64,000 nt of DNA, taken from the NCBI GenBank assembly GCA_022592445.1, contig JABYQR010000190.1:1-64000 (forward strand), given 5' to 3'. Positions 52,901 through 62,902 of this stretch are shown piece by piece. Every line of letters starts with the position of its first letter. Within the stretch, counting starts at the first letter, position 1. The notes beneath the pieces are model-generated. The model did not search any database. It was not told where the DNA came from and saw nothing but the letters and a program-made list of their open reading frames with translations. Position numbers and translations under genes: made by a program. The stretch is from Cytidiella melzeri (Eukaryota > Basidiomycota > Agaricomycetes > Polyporales > Irpicaceae).

Positions 52901-54265
52901 GAGAGGGAGTGGAGAGTCGGCGGAGTGCGCGCCCACTGAAGCGATGTAAGCGCGAAGGACTGGGAATGGTGTCGAGTTCAAGACGTAGAGGCCTTGGGTA
53001 CGAGAGGCGCAGCCTGCCAGTTGGCCATCGGCGCGAAGGATGTTGCAAGAGTTGTCCTTGAAGGCGATGTGGAAGCCTTTCTTGGTGAGGTGCGAGACGG
53101 AAAGCAGGTTCCCGTTGAGCTCTGGTACGTGGTAGACGTCAGAGAAGAGCGACTTCTTCGTCTGGTTTGCGCCAACGTGGAGGTTGACGGCAACACGTCC
53201 AATACCGACAGCTTTGATAGCGCGGTCGTCGCCTAGAAGGACCTGGAGAGGCGAAGCGAGAGGTTGGTACGTGAGGAACCAGTGGCGTTGCGAACTCATG
53301 TGCACAGAGGCACCGGAGTCGATAATCCACTTTGAAGGGAGGTCGGCACGGCCGGCGTGACCGTTCGCCATGAACAGCTGGAACGTTTCGGAGTCCTCGC
53401 TGTGGTCCACGACGGCGACCTTTGCGTGCTCGCCCTCCTTCGACTTGTCCTTGTCCTTCCCTGCCTTGTCCTTTGAGGCCTTCTCCTCCTTATCCTTCTT
53501 CATTTTCCTGCACTCCTCCGTCGGGTGGCCCTTCTTCTTACAGTAAAGGCACCGGACGTCTGACTTCTTGCTCTGCTGGCCGGACTTGGCCTTCCCGGTC
53601 TTGGCGAGAAGAGCGATCTGAGCCGGATCGCGACGCGACTTCTCCTCCATGAGAATGGCGTTGATAACCGCGTCGGTCGATGGCTTGTCAGTCGAGGCCA
53701 TGAGTATGGTCGAGAGGACGGAGTACGAGGGAGGAAGGGACATGATCATCGCCGAAGCAATGATCGCGTCGTCGAGAGGTTGACCGAGAGACGTGAGAAT
53801 GAAGCCTTTCTGGCGCATCGCGTTGAGTTGAGGTTCGAGGGGCGTCTCGTCGGAGAGCGTGCCGCGGAAAAGGTCGGTGAGAAGCAGAACGATAGTCTGC
53901 TTACCTTTGCCCTCGTATCGCGTGTTGAGCTTCTCCCAAGCGTCCTTCGCCAACGTAGTGTAGAGAACGCCATTCAGAGGCTCATCTCCGAGGGTGAGCG
54001 TGATTTGCGCGAGCGCCTCCTGGTTCGAGCGCATAAATTCTGCGTGCTCGTCCGGTTTAGTCGATCCAGGGTCCTTTTGCGTGCCATCGACAATCCCCAT
54101 CAGTCCGCGCAGCTCGAGAACGGTTTTGATACGGTACTTCCACGTCTGGAAGTTCGAACCATTGTCTTCCAATTTCCCAATGTCGAGAAGTCGATTGGAA
54201 GCGGCCACTTGGCGGGATGATGAGGTGGGTGTAGGTGTAGCCGGAGGGTCAGGAGTGGTCGACAT
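49988..54265 (-). CDS. Copia Gag-Pol polyprotein
   Basis: 1425 codons, no stops or shifts. Gag region residues 1-230, CCHC knuckle CLYCKKKGHPTEEC near 240, protease DSGAS near 314, integrase zinc finger (WHRRLGHINV, CVPCLEGKQ) near 480-540, DDE core (VYADVCGPM, SDGGGEFCSDEF, QENGVAERMNR), reverse transcriptase with DVKSAFLNGDL and the catalytic YVDDMLIV near 1100, and RNase H (ADWASDPNNRRS, SSTEAEYMA, KHIAVRYHF). The order protease-integrase-RT-RNase H is the Copia order. Everything needed for retrotransposition appears present. Confidence 0.96.
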   Translation of the reverse strand: MSTTPDPPATPTPTSSSRQVAASNRLLDIGKLEDNGSNFQTWKYRIKTVLELRGLMGIVDGTQKDPGSTKPDEHAEFMRSNQEALAQITLTLGDEPLNGVLYTTLAKDAWEKLNTRYEGKGKQTIVLLLTDLFRGTLSDETPLEPQLNAMRQKGFILTSLGQPLDDAIIASAMIMSLPPSYSVLSTILMASTDKPSTDAVINAILMEEKSRRDPAQIALLAKTGKAKSGQQSKKSDVRCLYCKKKGHPTEECRKMKKDKEEKASKDKAGKDKDKSKEGEHAKVAVVDHSEDSETFQLFMANGHAGRADLPSKWIIDSGASVHMSSQRHWFLTYQPLASPLQVLLGDDRAIKAVGIGRVAVNLHVGANQTKKSLFSDVYHVPELNGNLLSVSHLTKKGFHIAFKDNSCNILRADGQLAGCASRTQGLYVLNSTPFPVLRAYIASVGAHSADSPLPLTALKANVKPVAKADVTTWHRRLGHINVDSVLKMVQQGMVEGMDITGEQTRPKTICVPCLEGKQTRLPIPKVSNTESSRVLNRVYADVCGPMDTQTPQGHRYFALHVDEASHLPVTNLLKHKSETLSHTKDYYARAEALTGERGNYFRSDGGGEFCSDEFEAFLRSKGIHHEKTNPYTPQENGVAERMNRTIMEMARTMLKDAGLPKTYWGHAVLYATHILQRTPTRALDGKTPYEASTGNKPSVAHLRIFGCKAYVHIPEEKRKKLDAKSLECVHLGYAEHCKAYCVLHRPSGRIYESRDVIFDEGSMLDPDRVIIDIDDTLDVSPSSAPLNRSRDSTPKEDMSNTSTDVQDVESDAEQAILRAPSPHPEPPVEDVVPGAAPAPGPATLSRTRHIPAPAPELRRSTRTKQLPTQDDHPKFNLNSRDKASIEAVAKAKEAEQQHALKASLDEPPRTYAQAMARPDALEWRLACVAEMEAFLKAKLYDEVERPKDRTLVDCRWVFAIKRGPDGEIVKHKARLVAKGFTQVEGVDYNDTFAPVSKFTSIRTILAIAAQEDLEIHQMDVKSAFLNGDLNEEIYMKPPPGFEGDDSSVWKLKKSLYGLKQSSRQWYQRLAKEFTDRGFTRSHHDHAVFFKMESGTPVICAVYVDDMLIVSKDIKVINLFKASFHREFEMTDLGEARWILNMEIIRDRPRRILELSQRQFITTILDRFGLSDSRPVSTPMDPNSKLIKLHANESEVDVKQYQSMLGSLMYAMIGTRPDLAYSVGALSKHAATPGREHLLAITRVYRYLRGSKDLRLTYRGTPPDARDSISADLIGYVDADWASDPNNRRSITGYTFVLSGGAISWSSKQQHSTALSSTEAEYMAALHATKEAIWLRAFLIEIGHLSPSYAVPLLIDNQSAIALIKNPEHHERTKHIAVRYHFTRDAYEDALILPEYVPTGDQVADIMTKPLAREKHNRFLDGMGQL

Positions 54266-54326
54266 ATTGGATTAAGTGAGTGTTAAGCTTGTGTTTTAAA
54301 AAGAGCGGGGTTGATTATAAGCTTCC

Positions 54327-54339
54327 GGGGCTCATAACC
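54327..54339 (-). other. Copia primer-binding site (half initiator tRNA-Met type)
   Basis: In element sense GGTTATGAGCCCC starts one base after the 5' LTR. This is complementary to the anticodon stem-loop of initiator tRNA-Met (..GGGCTCATAACC..) rather than to a tRNA 3' end. Drosophila copia is known to prime from such a half-tRNA. Confidence 0.75.
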
Positions 54340-54671
54340 TATTGCAGGGTTACGAGAGAGCCGCTCTAAGATACGCGAAGCGAAGGTGAACTCAGTAAGC
54401 CTCGATGAAAAGAGGTACTAATGGATTGCACTGCTAACCTAAGATACGCGAAGCGAAGGTGAACTACAGTGTATTAGATAGTGTATGAAACATGTAACAA
54501 AACGAGTGAACGAACCTCAGTAAGCCTCGATGAAAAGAGGTACTGAGGAAAAAGAGAACTCGGTCGCACCGAATCGAAAACCGCGGGCGCTAGAACGTTT
54601 ACACAACAGTCCGTAAAAGGAAGGTGAGTTCATGGCTGATGAACAGCAACGAAAAAGCTTTGATTCCAACA
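54340..54671 (-). repeat. Copia LTR (5' LTR in element sense)
   Basis: Direct repeat of 49634-49965 with no difference found; followed by the second GGATT at 54672-54676. Confidence 0.93.
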
Positions 54672-54918
54672 GGATTGTCGGGAACCTTTACCCCGCTCAG
54701 TGAAGACGAATTCACGACGAGCTACGACCTCATCGACGACTCCGAACCGATGGGATGTGCATGAGCAGGTAGGTCTTGTTCACAAGACCTGGAGGGCGAA
54801 TGTAAGGACTAAGCGCCTCCCATCAGATCCGGACGCCACAAAGGTACGGAAGGAACAAGTTCCTCACCCTCGTGTTCTGGGATATCGGGTGGCATCCAAT
54901 ACCACCGCCTCGACTTGA

Positions 54919-57117
54919 CTCGCCTCACCTCGTGTACCGTCTCATAACAAATATCTTTCTTCGCTCGCGCTCGTATGCCACTCATCCTCGCACTCTCGCC
55001 ACTCCCCTCTCGCGCCAAGGCACTCGACTACACTCGTGTTTCTTATTCATACCGTTTATCTCTTTGTAAGTACATACTCGTGTTTCTTTACTTTGTAAAA
55101 ACCCCTACTCGTAGTTACCTCGCCTCCTTCATATGCCGCTAACTCGGGTAATTGTAGATCACCGCTCGTTGTATATAAGTAGTACGATGTAAGGGGAGAA
55201 AATCCCAAGAACTTCGAATCGACTATCATTCCTACTCACTCTGTTCGACTCTCGAAGACTCTTCTCGTGTTTCTCACCGCTTTCCCGACGATAACACTGC
55301 GGGCAAAGGCCGATTTCACATGACGTGAAATGATTGTGAGAGTTATTTGATATGTTAAAAATCCCGTGAATATATAGTTATGTTTGGGGGGTTAGATTAA
55401 TATACAATCAAAGACATTTTTGTGATTTTTCTACAAATTTTCAAGCCTATCTACTGGCAGCCTTTCCGCGCTCCGAAAATCTGTGTGAATATTGATTTTT
55501 CGGGCAGATTTCCGACCGACCTAAAATTGTAAAAACAATTAGATTTCCCACGTGTGTCGGGTGATGGCAAACATAACGTGGCAAACAACTTTCACGAACT
55601 TTTCGGTAGCACGTGCATGCAACGAGGTAGGCCGCCGGAAATTCTACCCGCCCTTTCCTTTTCTTGATTTTTTCATGCCCTTTTCCCACGCCCCGCCGAA
55701 TCCGTGGAAGGCATCTTTTCCACTTGGTTTTCTGAGCCTTGAAAGGTAACTTTCCTTTCATTTTTCTTTTTGATTTAACTACCACTTAAACAACAGAAAT
55801 TCCTGCGCCGGAAAAGCCACAGAATTTGTATAGCATTATTTTGTATTCTCAAACATTAAGAAACAATTCCGAGCCCAAAATTGCCTATGGATTATCTGCT
55901 GATAGTTAACATTTAAATGGGTAATCATGCAAATTTCAAGGCGTGTGAAATCGGCGTTTGCCCCTAGTGTAACCGCGCTTCCCAGCTCTATCTCGCCGAG
56001 AACGCACCGAGAACTCACACAACTCTAGTTTGACACTCCGAAGCCTAACCGTCAGAACTCAGCTCCGCAATTCTTGGATCCCGAAGGAGAATACCACGTC
56101 GTCCAGCGGAACGTGGTGCTTAGCTGGTCTCAGTGCCTTCCCCGTTATGCGTTGAGCGCATACTATGTCATCGCCGGTGCTGAGGGTGTGACAGGACTTC
56201 TCAGTCTTGCCTGTAAACGGGCATCCTAGCTAACTACTCGCACTAGGCCTGCGTGTTGATTCCTACATAACGAGCCAGCTCATGGAGGCTGGTGACGTCC
56301 ACGCGCAACCGCGGAGTGTGGGCTTTAGACCAGAAGTGCGAGAACAAATTCTACTTGACACGTACGCTTCGGTTGCAGAGTAAGCAACTGACATTTTCTG
56401 CGCCTTCACTTACACGAGAGTAAACGAAACTTGAAGACTACTTCCTCCAAGCACGTCGCGTCCGCAAGCTTGTACGAGCCGATTTCGATCCAACCTTCCG
56501 TGCACGTAACACGCTATTTACCCGAAGCACGAAAGCATCTGATTAGGGCGTCGACGTTCGGCTGCACCCGTACGCCATAAAAACCGCGCACGCCTCGGAC
56601 ACGACGCAGGGGAGGATGTCTACCAATTGAAAGACTCGAGAGCAGCGTGGACGCGCATTTCCACAACGTATTGACGGTACCCACTGGCAGCTCCCGAGCG
56701 AGTTTGCGAGCGATGAGCGTACCTGCGGGCGTCGAGGAGGACTAATGGCCTATTGGCGTTAGTGTAACTGGGCAGTAGGGCTGCGACGTGGTGGTCTTTA
56801 GTGCGGGGAAAGAGGTCAAGAATTCAGTGGCAGGGTTTTGTAGACTAGGCGCGTCATTTAGCAACGATACGCAACACTTCACACCTGCCTTCTCCGCTTT
56901 CGTAAACTCTGTGTGGGACTTACTTCATCAATTGAGACCAAGTACACGAGTCTGAAGTGAAGGTTCTAAAAACGGATATGAAATCATGAGTACGCGTACA
57001 AAACATTCAGCTTGGGTATGCACTCCACTGCAACAAACATCATCAGTAACTGAGGATGGTAGACCTTGGAGCCGAGCTGTACTCACCGTTCGCAGCACAA
57101 GAATACCGTACTCGTGC
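54919..57117. other. Intergenic region without recognised genes
   Basis: A TATATAAG element near 55174 and pyrimidine-rich sequence (54920-55300) could be a decayed LTR or promoter. 55310-55560 is AT-rich. 112-, 65- and 60-codon frames at 55447-56018 are low-complexity and without domains. 56040-57050 holds no long frame. I see no structural RNA. Confidence 0.5.
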
Positions 57118-59063
57118 TCATGCCAAGCCCCCTGGCATCAGAACTGGCTCAACACCATCGTGTAACTCTTCGTACGCCTCCGGTATATGTGCGCGAAGGA
57201 TATCAGAAAATTCTTCTATTTCGCTGGTCGACGTCCAGGAATGGTAAGGGCTGGCTTCTGCAAGCTGCAGCACGGTCAAGTTCCTCCCGTCTCGTGTACG
57301 AGCCTCCCAGTCAATTTCATCCTCCCCTGTGCACTGAATCAGAGCCTTCAGTGTTTCAATATTCAAATAGTGGCATGCGTAATGTAGCGCTGTCATCCCT
57401 ATGCGGTTATAGGCGTTGACTCTTGCTCCTGCTGCCACGAGAGGCTTGAATATGGATACATTGTCCCGATCAGCTGCCGACGCCAGTGCAGCTCCCATCG
57501 TTGCATCTTCTCCTCGCTGTAACAAGCTCTCGACGTGGTGTGGATGGGACAGAGCTGCATATTCCAGGGCTGTCCATCCAGTGAGACGTCGGAATATGTC
57601 TGAAAGTGTGAAGTCCATGCTGCTTGAATGGCCCAACAGCGCCGCAGCTACTGGGTCAGAGTCCGATGGTATTCCCCGCCATTCAAGCCAGTCCTCGACG
57701 AGATCGATAGTGTCCATGTGGAAGATAGACTGGCAAATATCAATAGCGAGAGTGCTTGTCTTGACTTGATGCGCGAACACGGCTTCAGGCTGCTCAATCA
57801 GTGTTCCCAACGACGACGCGGCCAGGAGTAGCTTCATCGAGGAACTTGGCACCTCAGTAATTGAGCTGTCGACGCGAGCATGGCAATTCAAGACGTACTT
57901 TTGGCCTAAACAGAATTCTGGATCTGCTCCTGCGTGTACCAAGAACTTAATCATGTCATACGATGCCCTTTCCTGCCTCGATGTTACGTGGTGTGATGTG
58001 GCGAGCCAAGTTAAATGCGCATACTTGCATTGTCGGTTAGTGGCAATAATGCATTAACAAGTATTGGAGTTTGTCGAACTTACGTACAGTACTGTATCCC
58101 CATTTTCGTCGACATCCTGAACAGATGCTTCTCCTGACTTGAACAGTTCGCGCAACCCATCAACGTCTGCTCTCAAGATCAATTGCCAAATCGGCGCGTC
58201 ATTGCGAACAAATCTCGGAGTGTGAATCGACAAATAGAAGGGTGACAAAACCTGCGCCTCCACTGTGACCATCCACGACGGAAGATACCAGATAGCCTGA
58301 CTAGGCACAGTCTGATCCTGGCGACAAGTCTGCACGTCGCATGGTCGTCGCTTGGGTACATAGACTTGGCCGACAAGCAGCGCAACGTAGCTGGGTACGA
58401 CTTGTGAGGAGCTAGGACGGTGGCACCGACATGCACAGCCTTGCAGGCAGCGTAGACGGTTCCGGGAGGGTGAGGTGAGAGGTCGATGCGGGGGTGTGGA
58501 TGTGCGAACGATGTGCACAGCGCCTGCAGTGCTTTCTGCGCCCAAAATGGTAACAACCTCTTGTAGTAGAAGTTCGGAACGCGACGAAGCCGTTGTTATT
58601 TGAGACATCGAACGTCTAGCTCGCTGTGAATACCTGAGCTGATACTGATGGGACCTACGTACATTGTAACGATCTCACACATCGCCCGTAGCGTCGTCTG
58701 TAGGTTGTCGAGCTTCGTAGAGAGGTCCTCGATGTTATCTCCAAGCACCTTGCTTTGCAGGAATCGAGCCTTGTTGAGCTTCACCTTTCCATTCTTGCCA
58801 GTTCTCCGCATCTTTGCTAGAAACACTTCGACATTCTCCAACCTCTTCGCAGCAATCACCGCCAAACACTGCAAGTCAGCGTCCGTCGCACCAGACGAAG
58901 AGTCCGGGGGCAACTGATGCAGCCGGTCCAGCAATTCCTCTATAGATGACGCCCGAAGTCGCAGGAGCTGCAAGTTGTCTGGTGCATCCTTCACTTCGTC
59001 GATGGTCTTCTTGACGAGCTTAACGGTCTCGTACGCTTTGTCGATGTAGCTGAAGACATCCAT
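57118..59063 (-). CDS. STAND-type N-terminal domain / ankyrin-like repeat protein
   Basis: Predicted exons on the minus strand: 59063-58659, 58623-58084, 58023-57118, giving 616 aa in one open frame. The introns are 35 nt (short, so less certain) and 60 nt (GTAAGT..AAG). Residues 1-135 are helical (VFSYIDKAYETVKLVKKTIDE, broken here: VFSYIDKAYETV then KLVKKTIDE) and resemble the fungal STAND/HeLo-like N-terminal domain. Residues ~170-190 have a CACRCH motif, followed by PSYVALLVGQVYVPKRR, a CxC-zinc-like region known from fungal ankyrin proteins. Then ankyrin-like repeats (DENGDTVLYYAHL; GWTALEYAALSHPHHVESLL; GMTALHYACHYLNIETLKAL). No NACHT or NB-ARC module. A TATATAA lies 56 nt upstream of the ATG. 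It looks intact and is the best host-gene candidate; a role in non-self recognition is only inferred. Confidence 0.72.
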
Positions 59064-59118
59064 CGCGTTGTTGGAGAGGTGAGGGGCACAGAATCCGAAG
59101 AGGGAGAGGGAGGGTGGG

Positions 59119-59125
59119 TTATATA
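59119..59125 (-). promoter_or_regulatory. TATA box of the ankyrin-like gene
   Basis: TATATAA on the minus strand, 56 nt upstream of the ATG at 59063, followed by a pyrimidine-rich leader. Confidence 0.6.
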
Positions 59126-60889
59126 CTGCGATGCATGTTTAAAATGTGCTGTGTACACGAAGATAGAGGCTGTACTCACTTGAAATGTATCCACGCGCCA
59201 ACTGCGTATATCCGAATCAGACAACAATTGCGACAACGCCTATGGTTATGTTCTTCGAGTATACGGTAAGCTGTCGCCAACGTTTGTGACTTTGTTCGAA
59301 TAGCGATCTGACTTACTCTCTTCTGCCAGAGAATCAGACACTACTTGTGCTCCATTGCATCCGAGTCGTGAGACTCGCTGTCATTCGAAGCTACAGAAGT
59401 TTATCACTACTGTCAACGCGTGTGAGCTCAGGCTGTGCGCGGAAATGACAAGTAGTACGTACCTAATCCATCCTACACCGCACACATAGAGCAGCCCGTA
59501 CTCTGGAGGTTGTCGGTCTGCGGTACATATCCTGGTGGTCGTACTGGATGATGCTTGTGGCACAGCAGCGCGAACTTGAAGCCCAAGATCGGTCATTTTC
59601 GGTTTGTCACTCACCACCACTCCCTCATCTGCAGCTAAAAGGCACGACTTTCCTCGAACTCCTAGCACCCACGCAATGTCTGACTTGAGCTCGCGTTTGG
59701 CAGTGCCACGAAATTACTGACATGCAGCTTCCTGGCACAGACTCGCGTCGACGCGCTTGAACTTGAAGTCATATCTTGTCGCGGCACCAGTCGTCCTCAG
59801 ATACGTCGTCCGATTTCCAAGTGCTGGCGTATGGATGTTGCTAGAGAGCGCAGCCTAAGACGCTACCACTCGACTGACACAGGCGCACACGCCAACGACA
59901 GAGATCTTCTAGACATATCGTGTTCGCGAAGTCCCCGAAGCGTTACAGGACACCTCGTTGAAGGACGCACGCGTAGCGATCAAAACATGCTCTGGTGTCC
60001 CCGTGACATGCTCGTCATGAAAGCTATATACGTTTGTTTCGCCGTACGACGCCATCGTCGAGTTGCTTTGAGAGGATGGAGTCCCCATCGTCGGAAAAGC
60101 CAACTGTAACGAGTTTGGCATGCGTGAGTTCTGTGCTTTTTCAGATTTACGTATAACTCATATTGCCGGCCGTAAAACCGATGAATCATCATTGATCCCT
60201 CACAAAACATCCGAGAGAGAGTTCGAGTTGAGATCTGCTCTGGTGCAATGGCTACGGCCGTGGCTGATGGGCTGCAGAAGAAGTATCGGACATCAACGGC
60301 AAGGCTGAAAAGTGAGTACGTCCGACTGGTCTTTCATGGGCCATCAGCACTGGATCTACACGACATGACCCTTCGAAGGACATAGAACTGCTCTCATGAT
60401 CACCGTCACCGCGATCTGTACACTGTGATCTAATTTTATCCTGTTTCTTGTGACGAGAAGAGCACGGAGGCCTGAAGCCATGTGAATGGAGCCTAACGCC
60501 AAGTCCCAAGTTTTGCCTCGGCATGGTGCTCATTTTACCAGCATGACCCCACGAGCAATACACCTGCGCTACTGTAATATGGAGCCCCAGGATGTAATAT
60601 TCGCAGCTCTACGGCTGAATATTGAATGATCACCTTGCAATTGTATGAGTTCTGTGCATGACAAACCGTAGCTCCGCCTTCGTCCGCTAGTTGCCTTCAA
60701 TCATTGAAGCTTGATGAGCCAGCCTTCAATTCTTCGACTCGCGCCTGAACCCCTTGAATTACACAGGGACAAGACGAGAAATACGTGGTGAGTACGGTTG
60801 TCCTGCAGCAGCGCGATGTTTGCTCATGTTAGGAACAGAAGCGAAGCCCTTATGATTTGGGACTTGACATCTCATTGGCGCCGCTTCTT
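59126..60889. other. Intergenic region without recognised genes
   Basis: Frames of 62-121 codons (for example complement(59381..59668) and complement(60252..60563)) have no recognisable domain and are probably chance. No repeat pair or RNA gene is seen. LINE copy 2 begins at 60890. Confidence 0.5.
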
Positions 60890-61073
60890 GAACCCGTACC
60901 ACCACCACTAAGAAAATTCCCACGCTTAAACATAACGCCTCCCTCGCCACCATTCCCCCTCCCTCCCCCTTTAATCGCTCGAGTTCCTCTTTGAAATACC
61001 TTAATAACATCTCTGATTCTAGTACCCACGTTATAAGTCTTCCCCTTAGAGCCCCAACCCGCCTTAATCCATG

Positions 61074-62899
61074 ATGTCTGCCGTCCCACAAGACACAGAC
61101 ATGACTTTGCCTCCGTCCCAGCAATCGCTGGATTACATGACCCCCCCCCCCCCCGATCCCACTGCACCAAGCTGAACTTAATCAGCTACTGCCCTGAGGC
61201 TCCTGGTGCGCCTTATTACAATCACCCTCAGAGCACCCCGGTCAGCTTTATCCCGCAGCCCTCACAACCTGCCGCCTCCGTCGAACCGCAATCCATCGAG
61301 GAAGATGCTGATTTGTGGGGAGACAATGTTTCTCCAGAAGCGCCATGCAATGCCTACCTCCCGTACAACAGCGAAGACCAGATCAGTGAATCATTGCCGG
61401 TCTTCGCCGCCACCCTCTCCACCCTCGCCGCATTCCTCACCGAGCCGGCAGTCATGCACTGCATTCAAGAGCTAGCGAGACACACGAAAGCATTCGACAG
61501 CACCATCTTGCCCATGTTCAACAACTTGCGCGGCCTCGTCAACACTTGGAACAACACGGTGGACGCCGAACTCGCCATTCAACGCAGTGTTTCCGCTCCA
61601 TCTCCCCGCACAGCAGCAGCCCCAGCTGCCACCTATGTCCAGCCCGCTCCCCAAACAGTGCACCCACACGCGTTGGGGACCACCCAGAGGCCCTTTAGAG
61701 TTGGAGGTAATCCGACCCACCAGACTGTCCAAACCACTCTGCCTTTTGCTGCTGCTTCGAGGCCACCCCCCATCCCCTTGGCCAACCGACCAGCCCCAAC
61801 CTACGCGCAGGCCCTCAAGTCACGACCTGCCAACACCTTGCTGAACATCACCTCTGCTCTCGCTACTGCCCTACCTGACGCCCCAGCTGAGGCTGTTCTC
61901 TCCATGGCCACAAGAATGATCCCCTTGCCGCCCAATAGAGCTGTCCCTTGACACGCTCCACGCAATGCCTCAAAGGTCATCACGGTAAAGCCGTCCAGCG
62001 GCAACGTTTCAGTCTCTGATATCCCTAACGACCAACAGCTCCTTAGCGCCTTCTCGATTGAGTACGAGGAGGCTAAAATTGACAAGCGCGTCCCACTGAA
62101 TGCGCCTGATATCTTATTTGTGCGTTGGCTCAACAATGCACTACACCTTCAGTTCCGGACCTCGCCATGCGAAGGAACGGAGGCGGTCATTGAGTCTTTC
62201 TGGAACAAGTGCAGGGGCCTGTGCAATGCCACTTCGGCCTGCTCAGAGTTCCGATTCTGCAACGGTGTGCTATACCGTCGCGTCCCTTTCTCAGACCCGT
62301 CTACTGCCACATCTGACGGGTCTATCCAACAGATTAAACAGGCCCTACTTAGCCAATATGCATGGGAAGGGGTTACCATGATTGGCAACCTGCGCATCCA
62401 AATCTCCGAAGGCTCCTCCTTCGGCACTGTTTTTGTGGACTTCTATGACAGCTCCACGTCTCGTTGCATGCGCCAGGTAATGCATCAAATCGTGTACCTC
62501 AACGGTGGTACTTGCTGAGCTGTGCAGGCTCACAACTTCCGACCCGCTACTCCCCGTTGCGCTGTATGTCAGCGCTGGGGCCACCCTGCAAACATCTGTT
62601 GTTTGCAAGTGGTAAGGTGCCCGGTGTGCACGCAACCGCACGACAAATGTGACCACGAACGGCTGGCACCTTTTGCCGATACCAAATGCTTTAACTGCGG
62701 TGAGGCTCACCGCTCAGACTCTCCTGATTGCCCCTTTTTCCAGCACCGTCGCGACCGGGAGTGGATTCAGGCTCATCAGCCAGCTTCACACACCGCACGC
62801 AACGCTCCCCACACCAATATCCGGCAGGTCACACGACCTAACCGGAACACGCGCGTTGGCATGGGACGTCAACCCCATGGCCCCGCTAGAGCTACTTAA
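61074..62899 (+). pseudogene. LINE copy 2 ORF1, inactivated
   Basis: Homologous to ORF1 of copy 1 throughout, including all three zinc knuckles (CAVCQRWGHPANIC, CPVCTQPHDKCDH, CFNCGEAHRSDSPDC). It is broken by a frame change at or near a poly-C tract (61141-61154), an in-frame TGA at 61949-61951 and another at 62516-62518, where copy 1 has CGT and CGG (arginine). The stop TAA (62897-62899) is 3 nt before the ORF2 ATG, unlike the overlapping TGATG of copy 1. Confidence 0.85.
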
Positions 62900-62902
62900 A
62901 CC

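Larger units (their letters stand above)
49634..54671 (-). mobile_element. Complete Ty1/Copia LTR retrotransposon (5.04 kb)
   Basis: Two 332-bp direct repeats, identical as far as read (49634-49965 and 54340-54671), one intact minus-strand polyprotein of 1425 codons, a half-tRNA primer-binding site, and a 5-bp target duplication GGATT. Identical LTRs imply a very recent insertion. It sits inside another ORF. Confidence 0.95.
48956..54918 (+). pseudogene. Disrupted hypothetical ORF, split by Copia
   Basis: ATG at 48956 (MPRVASDFTAEDG) about 100 nt after a TATAAGAGAG box (48857). The frame has one TAA at 49228-49230, then runs through an RGG-like repeat (GGFRGGPGGFRGG, about 49315-49355) and a basic region to 49629. 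After skipping 49634-54676 (Copia plus one target copy), the same frame resumes and ends at 54918. Total about 305 codons. RGG repeats bind RNA, and the composition resembles a retroelement structural protein, but I recognise no family. The same frame is also open from the Gypsy-2 chromodomain, so it may instead be a C-terminal extension of that polyprotein. Confidence 0.5.
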
